From Pseudomonadota bacterium (GTDB lineage Bacteria > Pseudomonadota > Gammaproteobacteria > Steroidobacterales > Steroidobacteraceae), in contig JAJYTX010000098.1 of NCBI GenBank assembly GCA_021792815.1, positions 1 through 8,071 on the forward strand: a DNA stretch of 8,071 bases, read 5' to 3'. Within the stretch, counting starts at the first letter, position 1; every line of letters begins with the position of its first letter. The notes beneath the pieces are model-generated. The model was not told where the DNA came from, searched no databases, and saw only the letters and a list, made by a program, of their open reading frames with translations. A program made the translations under genes and the position numbers. Shown in pieces: positions 1 to 6,220 of the stretch.

Positions 1-437
1 AGTACTCGCATCACCCCATCCGCGAGGGCAAGGTGGTGTGCTCGGACTGCCACAATCCGATGGGCGGTCACGGGCCCTACCAGCTGAAGCAGTTCACCGT
101 CAACCAGACCTGCTACCAGTGCCATGCGGACAAGCGCGGGCCGTACCTGTGGGAGCATCAGCCGGTGCGCGACAACTGCACCAACTGCCACAATCCGCAC
201 GGCTCGAATCAGGTGCGCCTGCTGAAGCAGCCGCAGAACTTCCTGTGCGCCTCGTGCCACAGCGGGGTGGACGACCACATGGGCGGGACTTTCGGCGGTG
301 CGGGCACCATACCGGGCGGCAACCCGACGGGCACGCCCTACGTCAGCTCAATGATCGCCAACCAGAGAAACTGCCTGAATTGCCATTCGCAGATTCACGG
401 GTCGAACAGCCCGGCCGGCGCCTACTTCTTCCGGTGA
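1..437 (+). CDS. mtrA: DmsE/MtrA/PioA-family multiheme c-type cytochrome, C-terminal half (5' end outside window)
   Basis: The reading frame enters open at base 3 and ends at TGA 435-437, giving 144 visible residues with no start codon, so the N-terminus lies upstream. Five CXXCH covalent haem-binding motifs are visible: CSDCH (39-53), CYQCH (111-125), CTNCH (177-191), CASCH (246-260) and CLNCH (372-386). Family-typical phrases link them, such as KRGPYLWEHQPVR, CHNPHGSN, LLKQ and CHSQIHGSN. DmsE/MtrA proteins usually carry ten haems in a chain of about 300-350 residues, so this is probably haems 6-10. Known members are periplasmic and plug into an MtrB-type barrel to move electrons through the outer membrane; a barrel gene follows 158 bases downstream, which supports that role. 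The end (PAGAYFFR) looks like a natural C-terminus. It could equally be named dmsE or pioA; the symbol is given at family level only. Confidence 0.93.
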   Translation, partial: YSHHPIREGKVVCSDCHNPMGGHGPYQLKQFTVNQTCYQCHADKRGPYLWEHQPVRDNCTNCHNPHGSNQVRLLKQPQNFLCASCHSGVDDHMGGTFGGAGTIPGGNPTGTPYVSSMIANQRNCLNCHSQIHGSNSPAGAYFFR

Positions 438-470
438 GGCAGATGTCCGGGCTTGGGCAGGCGCGGTGGT

Positions 471-519
471 GGATTCCATGAGCGCACGGGCCGTGAAGGC
501 CGGCTTCGCGATGGAATCC
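471..519. repeat. 9-bp perfect inverted repeat between cytochrome and barrel genes
   Basis: GGATTCCAT at 471-479 is the exact reverse complement of ATGGAATCC at 511-519. The 31-base interior can fold further: GCG 482-484 pairs with CGC 507-509, and CACG 485-488 pairs with CGTG 492-495 around a 3-base loop. In RNA this would be a branched stem in the 158-base gap (438-595), which otherwise shows only GC-rich short dyads (for example around 523-547) and no recognisable promoter. There is no T-run, so it is not a classical terminator. An intercistronic stability, processing or attenuation element is possible; chance is not excluded. Confidence 0.5.
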
Positions 520-582
520 GGGTCGGCGCCGCGGCCGTGCCGGCCGATCGAGACCGTTGCGTGTTTAGACCGCCTTGGGAGC

Positions 583-590
583 AAAGGGGA
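583..590 (+). promoter_or_regulatory. Ribosome binding site deciding the barrel gene start
   Basis: AAAGGGGA at 583-590 lies 5 bases before ATG 596. It supports that ATG over the in-frame TTG at 575, which would put these bases inside the coding region and add seven non-hydrophobic residues before the signal peptide. Confidence 0.7.
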
Positions 591-595
591 CTGAA

Positions 596-3013
596 ATGGT
601 CAATCGCACCAAAATGATGGCCGCTGTGCTGGCCGCCACGTGCCTGACGTCCTGGACGGCATTCGCCGCCGATAACGGCAACACATCGGGCGGCACCGCC
701 GGAGACACCGCGTACCAGTACAACGAGGTGGAGCTCGGTGTGCTCGGGCTCGGCGGCACCAATCCCGATCAGGCCGGACGTTACAATGGACTGACCACCA
801 AGGGCGCCGACGTGCTCGGGCAATTCGAATTCGAGCGCCGACCCGGGTCGGACAGCACCTGGTATTACGATTTCGCGGGCAACAATCTGGTGTTTCAGAC
901 CGGTACCTATCTGGGCCGGGAAGTCGGCAGCGGCACCGGGGGCGGCGGCAATTATCGCAGCCAGACCGCGAATAACCTCGCGAACCTCGGCTCGGTGAAC
1001 CTGAATTTCGGTCAGCAGGGCACCTGGGAGGCCCGGCTCGGCTTCGACTCGATTTCCTATACCGGCAACGTGATCGACTCCATCTATACCAATAACAACC
1101 GCAGCGTGGCGACGCTGAACAGCGGCCTGACGCCGTGGGGCGGCGCGACCGCGACCGCGGCGGGCGGCGTCACCAAGAGTACGCTCACCATCCCGGTGCT
1201 GGCCGGAACAGGGGCGATGCAGCCGTACCAGGTGGGCACGCGCCGGGACATCAGCACCGGTGGATTCAAGTACATCTACGGCAAGTGGACCTTCGCCGGC
1301 GGGGTCCGGTATGAGCACAAGTACGGCTCGCTGGAGGATTCGTTCGACGGGCCGTGGGGCGGCACGGCGTTCGCGCTGCCGATCGACTACGATACCGGCA
1401 CCTACGACGTATCCATGGAGTACGCGACGCGGACCGACCAGGTGCTGCTGCAGAACACCTATTCACACTTCGACGACACCAATAGCTATGTGAACCTGGC
1501 GTATCCGTACTCGAACACTGCCGCGCCGTATCAGCTGTCGGCGGCCTATTCGACGCCGCCCAGCAACGACGCCGATTACCTGACCCTGGAAGCGGCGAGC
1601 AACAGAATACCGCGGACGCGCGTCAACCTGAACGCGCGCCTCGGCCTCGAGACCCAGGACAACCGGTTTCCGCCCAACACCGCCTCGCCGGATCCGTCGG
1701 CCGCGAGCGGTTTCAGCAATCTGAATCCGGTGACGTTGATGGGCACCAGTGCGACATCGCCGGATATCCGGGCGAAGGTGTACCAGGGCTCGGTCAGCCT
1801 CGACTCCAGCCCGGTGGCGAACACCAGCCTGCGGGCCTATTACGGCATCGATGGCCGCCACGTCAGCCTGAACCAGTATCAGGTGTACATCGGCGGACAG
1901 ACGCTCGATTCCAGGCTGACCGGCTCCGCCTATGTCATCCCGCAGAACTGGGTGAAGCAGCACGCCGGCATCAATCTGGGCTATCTGTTGATTCCGCAGT
2001 ACAACACCCGGCTGACGATCGGCTACCGCTATCAGCACACCGGGCGCAGCGACGCCCAGGTGGGCCAGAGCTCGACGGACACGACGAGCCTGCAGGTGAC
2101 GACCTCGCTCGGGGCGAAAGCCTTCGCCAGGCTTTCATTCGTGCACGCCGACCGCAATGGGGTGCTCATCTATCTCCTGCCGTGGTACAACCTGGAGGCG
2201 GCGGCCGCAACGGTGCCGTCGCCGATACCGGCCTGCTCGCAGGCGACCATCGAGAGCGACTGCTCGGGAGCGACCTTCGAGGCGCCGATGAACGCCAACA
2301 AGGTGAAGCTGATGGTGGATTATATGCCGCGGATGAACCTGACGACGGATCTGCTCATGCTGTACGAGCGGCACAGCTACACGTACGCGGCGGCTGAAAC
2401 GCTCACCGGAACGGGTGAGGGCCTGAGAAGCTCCTATGATTTCAGCGCCGGTCCGGACGTTACCTACCGGCCGGTCAAGGGCATGAGCTATCACGCCTTC
2501 TACACCTTCGAGCGGGTCTTCTATGAGACCCGCGGCAACGGCGCCTGCGCGGTGTCGAACACCGGTGCCTGCGCGGGCAGCATCGGCTACTTCCAGGACC
2601 GGTACACCAGCGACATCCAGACCATCGGCCTTGACGGCAAGTGGCACGTGACCCAGAAGATTAAACTGGGATTGCACTACACGTTCGCCTATGGGTCGAT
2701 GTTGTACGGCCTGTATAACGGTGTGTTCGTGAGCACGCCGAAGGCGGGCGCCTTCTACCAGAACGTGGCGAATTTCCCCCAGACCATCTCCAGAATGCAC
2801 AATGCCCGGTTCACCGCCAACTACGCGATGCGCTCGAATGTCGAGCTGCTGTTCGCGGCGGGCTGGGAGTACTACCGGGACGACAACTACAACGATACCG
2901 CGGCCGCGATCCAGGGTTCCGGCACCACCGCGATCAGCTTTCTCACGCCGGGCTACGCGTCGCCGTACTACAGCGTGGGCTATGTGATGATCGGCGGACG
3001 GGTCAGGTTCTAG
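596..3013 (+). CDS. mtrB: MtrB/PioB-family decahaem-associated outer-membrane beta-barrel protein
   Basis: This is an 805-residue protein predicted to form the outer-membrane sheath that holds an MtrA-type cytochrome and lets electrons cross the membrane. Residues 1-24 form a Sec signal peptide: Arg4 and Lys6, then a hydrophobic stretch ending in AFA before A25/D26. The mature N-terminus has the family pattern VELGVLGLGG followed by GRYNGL. The rest alternates amphipathic strands rich in Tyr/Thr with polar loops, and the last residues (GGRVRF, terminal Phe) fit a Bam recognition signal. The length is nearer to PioB-type than to the roughly 700-residue Shewanella MtrB. The mature protein has only four cysteines, C547/C556 and C651/C659, both pairs in likely loops; the N-terminal CXXC known from Shewanella MtrB is absent. 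The cytochrome gene just upstream on the same strand supports the assignment. DmsF or PioB are alternative names; whether electrons flow out or in cannot be told. Confidence 0.92.
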   Translation: MVNRTKMMAAVLAATCLTSWTAFAADNGNTSGGTAGDTAYQYNEVELGVLGLGGTNPDQAGRYNGLTTKGADVLGQFEFERRPGSDSTWYYDFAGNNLVFQTGTYLGREVGSGTGGGGNYRSQTANNLANLGSVNLNFGQQGTWEARLGFDSISYTGNVIDSIYTNNNRSVATLNSGLTPWGGATATAAGGVTKSTLTIPVLAGTGAMQPYQVGTRRDISTGGFKYIYGKWTFAGGVRYEHKYGSLEDSFDGPWGGTAFALPIDYDTGTYDVSMEYATRTDQVLLQNTYSHFDDTNSYVNLAYPYSNTAAPYQLSAAYSTPPSNDADYLTLEAASNRIPRTRVNLNARLGLETQDNRFPPNTASPDPSAASGFSNLNPVTLMGTSATSPDIRAKVYQGSVSLDSSPVANTSLRAYYGIDGRHVSLNQYQVYIGGQTLDSRLTGSAYVIPQNWVKQHAGINLGYLLIPQYNTRLTIGYRYQHTGRSDAQVGQSSTDTTSLQVTTSLGAKAFARLSFVHADRNGVLIYLLPWYNLEAAAATVPSPIPACSQATIESDCSGATFEAPMNANKVKLMVDYMPRMNLTTDLLMLYERHSYTYAAAETLTGTGEGLRSSYDFSAGPDVTYRPVKGMSYHAFYTFERVFYETRGNGACAVSNTGACAGSIGYFQDRYTSDIQTIGLDGKWHVTQKIKLGLHYTFAYGSMLYGLYNGVFVSTPKAGAFYQNVANFPQTISRMHNARFTANYAMRSNVELLFAAGWEYYRDDNYNDTAAAIQGSGTTAISFLTPGYASPYYSVGYVMIGGRVRF

Positions 3014-3213
3014 GCACGCGGCGGCCTCGAGACTGACCGGCAGGGCCGTGTCCGGGGTGACGGGAGCGCAGCGGACGGCGCCTGTGCCCGCAGGGCGGCT
3101 GCGGGCCCGGAGGGTGGATCGAGGCACGGTCGGAGGGCGGGGAACGCCGGCCGAGGCCGCGACCTGAAGTTGCCGCAGGGAGCGGACCGCGGGCGTCCGT
3201 AGGAATCGCTCCG
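3014..3213. other. Convergent GC-rich spacer, no gene seen
   Basis: These 200 bases separate the stop codons of the plus-strand barrel gene and the minus-strand LysR gene. I see no supported coding region or promoter. The stretch holds a strong hairpin (3086-3106) lying inside a wider inverted repeat: GCGGCCTCG 3021-3029 and CGAGGCCGC 3152-3160, 9 bp exact. A long minus-strand open frame crosses it but has no family features and reads antisense to the barrel gene. Confidence 0.6.
3086..3106. terminator. Candidate bidirectional stem-loop terminator without T-tract
   Basis: GCCCGCAG (3086-3093) pairs perfectly with CTGCGGGC (3099-3106) around a 5-base GGCGG loop. It sits 73 bases after the barrel stop and 108 bases beyond the LysR stop, where transcripts from both sides converge. 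No T-run follows on either strand, so intrinsic termination is doubtful; in high-GC genomes such stems may instead act with Rho or protect 3' ends. Confidence 0.4.
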
Positions 3214-4209
3214 TCAGGACGGCGGGGTGCGTCGGACGCGGCTGGCCCGCCGCAGGCTGCGGCGGGCGCGGGCCTCGAGGGCGGCCGGTGTGGCCGCCGC
3301 GGCGAAACCGGTGCTCACCGCGCGCAGCAGTTCGAGAAAACGGTCCGCGATCGGTGTCAGCTCCCGGATGCGACGGCGGCGCACGCCGATGTTGCGGATA
3401 CCGGCCTCCGCGAGGCGCACCGGCCACAGCGGCGCGTCCCAGCCGAGCAGGGTCAGGGAGTTCACCAGGCCGACGGCATCGGACTGGCTGATCAGGCGCT
3501 TGGTGAGCACCGCGGAGTTGGTGCTCACGGAATGGTCCGGCCACGGAACGCCCGCGTTCAGAAACGTGGCGTGTACCTGCGCGTAGGCCGAGCCCCCGGG
3601 GCGCGGCAACACCCAGGGCTGCTCCCGGGCCTCAGCGAGTGAGGCAGTGGCACGCCCGGCCAGCGGGCTGTCGAATCCCACCGCGAGCACCAGCGGGTCG
3701 GCGAGCAGGAACTCTTCCAGCAGTTCCGCGGAGCAATCCGGGCGGCCCACCGCGGCAATCACGATGTCGAGCTCGCCGTTGAGCAGCGCGCCGTCGAGCA
3801 CGCCGTCGTGTCCCTCCACGACGCTGATCGACAGCGCGGGGCTGACCTCGCGAAGCTGACGCAGCGTCTGCGGGATCAGGCTCTCCACCAGCGAGGGCGT
3901 GGCGCCGATCGCCAGGGGACCGCTGTGTCCGTGGCGCCGCAGATCGATCTCCCGTTCGGCGCCGAGCAGCAGGGCGCGCAGCTCCCGAGACCGGCGCACC
4001 AGGATCGCGCCAAAGGGATTGATTTGCGCGCCGCGGGCGGTTCGCGTCAGCACACGTACGCCGAGCCTGCGCTCGAGGGAGGCGATGCTGTTCGACAGGG
4101 CCGGCTGAGAGACGCCAAGCGCCACGGCGGCGCGGCTCAGCGAGCCCTGCTCGTGGATGGCGAGCAGGCAGGACAGGTGGCGCGGATCGAGACGCATCGC
4201 AGGGACCAT
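3214..4209 (-). CDS. LysR-type transcriptional regulator
   Basis: The protein has 331 residues from ATG at 4209; ATG 4197 (327 residues) is equally possible, and neither has a clear Shine-Dalgarno. Residues 6-65 form the LysR winged helix-turn-helix (RHLSCLLAIHEQGSLSRAA, then LGVSQPALSNSIASLERRLG), with the recognition helix near 34-46. From about residue 94 (GPLAIGATPSLVESLIPQTL) to 305 is the two-lobed periplasmic-binding-protein-like effector domain. The C-terminus carries an unusual Ala/Arg-rich tail of about 25 residues (ARARRSLRRASRVRR), making it longer than the usual 290-310. The gene is divergent from the ThDP-enzyme operon with a T-N11-A dyad between them, so the likely job is control of that operon in response to a pathway metabolite, plus autoregulation. 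The effector is not deducible. An upstream extension to ATG 4443 is rejected because it would run through the promoter region and lacks family resemblance. Confidence 0.93.
   Translation of the reverse strand: MVPAMRLDPRHLSCLLAIHEQGSLSRAAVALGVSQPALSNSIASLERRLGVRVLTRTARGAQINPFGAILVRRSRELRALLLGAEREIDLRRHGHSGPLAIGATPSLVESLIPQTLRQLREVSPALSISVVEGHDGVLDGALLNGELDIVIAAVGRPDCSAELLEEFLLADPLVLAVGFDSPLAGRATASLAEAREQPWVLPRPGGSAYAQVHATFLNAGVPWPDHSVSTNSAVLTKRLISQSDAVGLVNSLTLLGWDAPLWPVRLAEAGIRNIGVRRRRIRELTPIADRFLELLRAVSTGFAAAATPAALEARARRSLRRASRVRRTPPS
3245..3267. repeat. 10-bp perfect inverted repeat inside the 3' end of the LysR gene
   Basis: GCCCGCCGCA (3245-3254) and TGCGGCGGGC (3258-3267) are exact reverse complements with a 3-base GGC loop. 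It lies in the codons for the Arg-rich tail, about 30-50 bases before the stop of the minus-strand gene. It could form a very stable mRNA hairpin near the transcript end or act on transcripts entering from the barrel gene. No T-run is present. Confidence 0.5.
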
Positions 4210-4213
4210 GGTA

Positions 4214-4221
4214 TCACGTGA
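4214..4221. promoter_or_regulatory. 8-bp palindrome next to the LysR start
   Basis: TCACGTGA is a perfect palindrome 4 bases upstream of the minus-strand ATG at 4209, in the AT-rich divergent region. It would lie in the LysR 5' untranslated region or just after its promoter. A second operator for autoregulation is possible, but an 8-bp palindrome can occur by chance. Confidence 0.3.
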
Positions 4222-4247
4222 AATTATGGAGTAGCCAAAACATATTA

Positions 4248-4277
4248 TTGGACAGAATGGTTCGAAGATCGAATAGT
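4248..4277 (+). promoter_or_regulatory. Weak candidate sigma-70 promoter for the ThDP operon
   Basis: TTGGAC (4248-4253) and AATAGT (4272-4277) are separated by 18 bases. They match the -35 and -10 consensus at three and four of six positions. The LysR-type dyad at 4261-4273 lies between and over them, which would suit activator-dependent transcription from a poor core promoter. On the minus strand, AATAAT (complement of 4247-4252) is a possible -10 for the LysR gene, without a convincing -35. Confidence 0.3.
4261..4273. promoter_or_regulatory. LysR-type operator: perfect dyad with T-N11-A spacing
   Basis: TTCGA-AGA-TCGAA is a 5-3-5 perfect inverted repeat whose outer bases are T and A exactly 11 bases apart, the hallmark of LysR-family recognition sites. 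It lies 51 bases upstream of the LysR ATG (4209) and 118 bases upstream of ATG 4392, in the most AT-rich stretch of the window (about 4211-4285). A weaker dyad CCAA-N9-TTGG (4235-4251) lies just towards the regulator and could be a second half-site region. Confidence 0.55.
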
Positions 4278-4377
4278 CCGGTGCAGCGGCCACGAGCCCA
4301 GGGGATACGGGTGCCATGTGAACAGCCCATCTTTGAAACCCGTCGCTGAGGGTGCACGGACGATGCCGCGTCTTCGC

Positions 4378-4398
4378 GGGAGGGCGGTCCGATGGAGG
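4378..4398 (+). promoter_or_regulatory. Two alternative ribosome binding sites for the ThDP enzyme
   Basis: GGGAGGG at 4378-4384 sits 7 bases before ATG 4392. GGAGG at 4394-4398 sits 5 bases before the in-frame ATG 4404. Both are strong, so the first four residues (MEEQ) are uncertain; the longer start is annotated. Confidence 0.5.
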
Positions 4399-6152
4399 AA
4401 CAGATGACCGGGCCGGGCATACCGCTCTGCGATGCGCGCGCACCCGGATCGGGACGTGTGGTCCTGACGGGTGCCGAGGCGATCGTGCGCCTGCTGGAGG
4501 CGGCGGGCGTGCATGAGGTTTTCGGGCTGGCGAGCGGCAAACTGTCGCCGCTGTTCGCGGCGCTCGCCCGGGGCACCGGCATGCGCTATACGGGCGTGCG
4601 GCACGAGGCCGCGGCGGGCTTCATGGCGGCGAGCATCTTTGCGGCAACCGGCCGCATCGCGCTGTGCCTGGGAGAGACGGGACCGGGCGGGCTCAACCTG
4701 GTGGCCGGGCTCGGCGGCGCCGCGGCCAACGGCCTGGCGGTGCTCGCGATCACATCGAGCAATGCGTCGCAGATGATGTCACCGGCGCGCGGCGCATTCA
4801 GCTCGACGGACAATGAAAGAATTTTCGGCGCGATCACCCAGTGGAGCGCAACGATCCGGGACGCGGCGCGTATTCCCGAGGTGCTGCATCGGGCACTGAG
4901 AATCGCGCTCAGCGGGCGGCCGGGACCGGTCCACGTCGATGTTCCCGCGGATGTCCTGGCGGCGCAGTGCGAGTACGACGCGGCGCAGATCGAGGCGTCA
5001 CCACCGGGCTATCGCGCGCTGAGCGCGCCGGTACCGCCGGCCCGCGAGCTGCAGGCCGCGGCGCACCTGCTGATGCAGGCCGAGAGGCCGTTGCTGGTGG
5101 CGGGCGGCGGCGTGGCGCGCTCGGGAGGCGAGCAGGCGTTCCGCGCGCTCGCCGGGCGGCTCTCGGCCCCCGCGATCACCACCCAGATGGGTCTGGGCGT
5201 CGTGCCGACGGACCACCCGGGCTTCATCGGCCAAGGGGGCATCATCGGCGGCCCGGCTGCCGTGCGCGCCATGAGGGAAGCGGATGTCATGCTCGCGGTC
5301 GGCTGCCGTTTCTCATCGTTCATGTGGATCGACGGACCGCCCAGGTGGACGGACGTGCCGGGACGGCGGCTGATTCAGATCGACATCGATCCGGAGGTGC
5401 TCGGACAGAGCGTGCCGCTCACGCTCGGGCTGACGGGAGATGCCCGCGAGGCGCTCGAGGGCATCCTGCAGGCGCTCGAGGGCGGCAAACCGCATGCGGA
5501 CGGGTCCTGGACGGCATCGCTCGTGCGTGAGCGGCAGGATTATCTCGACCGGCTGCGGGCCGAAGCCGCGGCGCACCGCGGGCGATTGCATCCCGGCGCC
5601 CTGATGCAGGCGTTCGCCGCGTTCGTCGGGCCGCACGACTTCGTCACCTTCGACGGCGGCCACACGAGCTTCTGGAGCAACGAGTTCACCCCGACACTCG
5701 AGCCCCGAACCCGGTTCCACGAGCCGGGCATGGCGCACCTCGGGTTCGGGCTGCCGGCGGCCATCGCGCTCGCGCGGGCGGCGCCGCAGCGCAGGTCGTT
5801 CTGCATCACCGGTGATGGCGCGTTCGGCTTTACGATGCAGGAGCTCGATACGGCCCGGCGTTACGGCGCCCGGGTGATCACCGTCATTCACAACAATCAG
5901 TCCTGGGGCGTGATCCGGCAGGCGCAGCAGGCCCGCGGCTTTGAATTCGGCACGGATCTGTCGGGAACCGATTACGCCGCGATCGCCCGCGCATTCGGCT
6001 GTCACGGCGAGCGCGTCGAGACGGCCGAGCAGATCGCGCCGGCCTTGACCCGCGCCGCCGAGAGCGGCCTGCCGGCCGTCATCGACGCCCTGGTGGATTT
6101 CATTCCGCATCCCATGTTCAAGGCGTTCGGAGCGAGTACCGCGCCGAGATGA
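4392..6152 (+). CDS. Thiamine-diphosphate-dependent enzyme of the acetolactate synthase/glyoxylate carboligase/decarboxylase superfamily
   Basis: This 586-residue protein has the full three-domain layout. The N-terminal PYR domain (about 25-190) holds the cofactor-activating Glu72 in RHEAAAGFMA, then GETGPGGLNLV and GRPGPVHVDVPADV. The central Rossmann-like domain (about 218-360) contains RPLLVAGGGVARSGG, ADVMLAVGCRFS and RLIQIDIDPE. The C-terminal PP domain (about 400-575) contains GFGLPAAIA and the ThDP/Mg-binding GDG (474-476) paired with NN (501-502). After NN comes GVIRQAQQ (506-513), resembling the G-(L/I)-IRQ-Q segment of glyoxylate carboligase, yet Gcl enzymes replace the catalytic Glu with Val while this protein keeps it. 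The reaction is therefore probably decarboxylation or carboligation of a 2-oxoacid in the cytoplasm, substrate unknown. A housekeeping biosynthetic acetolactate synthase is less likely because no small subunit gene or ilvC follows. It is the first gene of the operon divergent from LysR. Confidence 0.9.
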   Translation: MEEQMTGPGIPLCDARAPGSGRVVLTGAEAIVRLLEAAGVHEVFGLASGKLSPLFAALARGTGMRYTGVRHEAAAGFMAASIFAATGRIALCLGETGPGGLNLVAGLGGAAANGLAVLAITSSNASQMMSPARGAFSSTDNERIFGAITQWSATIRDAARIPEVLHRALRIALSGRPGPVHVDVPADVLAAQCEYDAAQIEASPPGYRALSAPVPPARELQAAAHLLMQAERPLLVAGGGVARSGGEQAFRALAGRLSAPAITTQMGLGVVPTDHPGFIGQGGIIGGPAAVRAMREADVMLAVGCRFSSFMWIDGPPRWTDVPGRRLIQIDIDPEVLGQSVPLTLGLTGDAREALEGILQALEGGKPHADGSWTASLVRERQDYLDRLRAEAAAHRGRLHPGALMQAFAAFVGPHDFVTFDGGHTSFWSNEFTPTLEPRTRFHEPGMAHLGFGLPAAIALARAAPQRRSFCITGDGAFGFTMQELDTARRYGARVITVIHNNQSWGVIRQAQQARGFEFGTDLSGTDYAAIARAFGCHGERVETAEQIAPALTRAAESGLPAVIDALVDFIPHPMFKAFGASTAPR

Positions 6153-6220
6153 GCCGCGGATGAGCGGCCGCGCGGCGTGCGGTGCCGCAGGCGCAACAGC
6201 ATGAACAACAGTCGGATTCC
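6153..6220 (+). other. Short intergenic gap within the operon
   Basis: These 68 bases between the ThDP-enzyme stop and ATG 6221 show no terminator with a T-run and no clear promoter, consistent with co-transcription. An in-frame GTG at 6182 could extend the next protein by 13 Gln-rich residues (PQAQQHEQQSDS), but they do not look like the start of this family. Confidence 0.5.

Noticed and set aside
575..595. TTG start seven codons before the chosen barrel start
   Set aside because: It would place the Shine-Dalgarno AAAGGGGA inside the coding sequence and weaken the signal peptide.
438..595. Separate promoter for the barrel gene in the gap
   Set aside because: TTGCGT and TTTAGA near 554-567 are far too close to act as -35 and -10; no other pair was found.
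596..670. Barrel protein as a lipoprotein through Cys16
   Set aside because: The residues before Cys16 (AAT) do not fit a lipobox, and the hydrophobic stretch continues to a normal AFA signal-peptidase I site.
422..1318. Minus-strand open frame opposite the start of the barrel gene
   Set aside because: It mirrors the codon bias of the well-supported barrel gene, shows no domain and has no ribosome binding site.
2135..3544. Long minus-strand open frame (469 codons) across the barrel 3' end and spacer
   Set aside because: It is antisense to the barrel gene and LysR end, its translation is low-complexity Arg/Ala/Val without family motifs, and open antisense frames are expected at this GC content.
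3808..4221. Plus-strand frame opposite the LysR DNA-binding domain
   Set aside because: It is antisense to the clearly conserved helix-turn-helix coding region, with no start signal or domain.
4210..4443. N-terminal extension of LysR to ATG 4443
   Set aside because: It would code through the divergent promoter and the ThDP gene start, and adds 78 residues not seen in LysR proteins.
4841..5530. Plus-strand frame shifted inside the ThDP enzyme gene
   Set aside because: It overlaps a gene with a full set of conserved motifs, and its Gly/Arg/Ala-rich translation is typical of an out-of-frame shadow.
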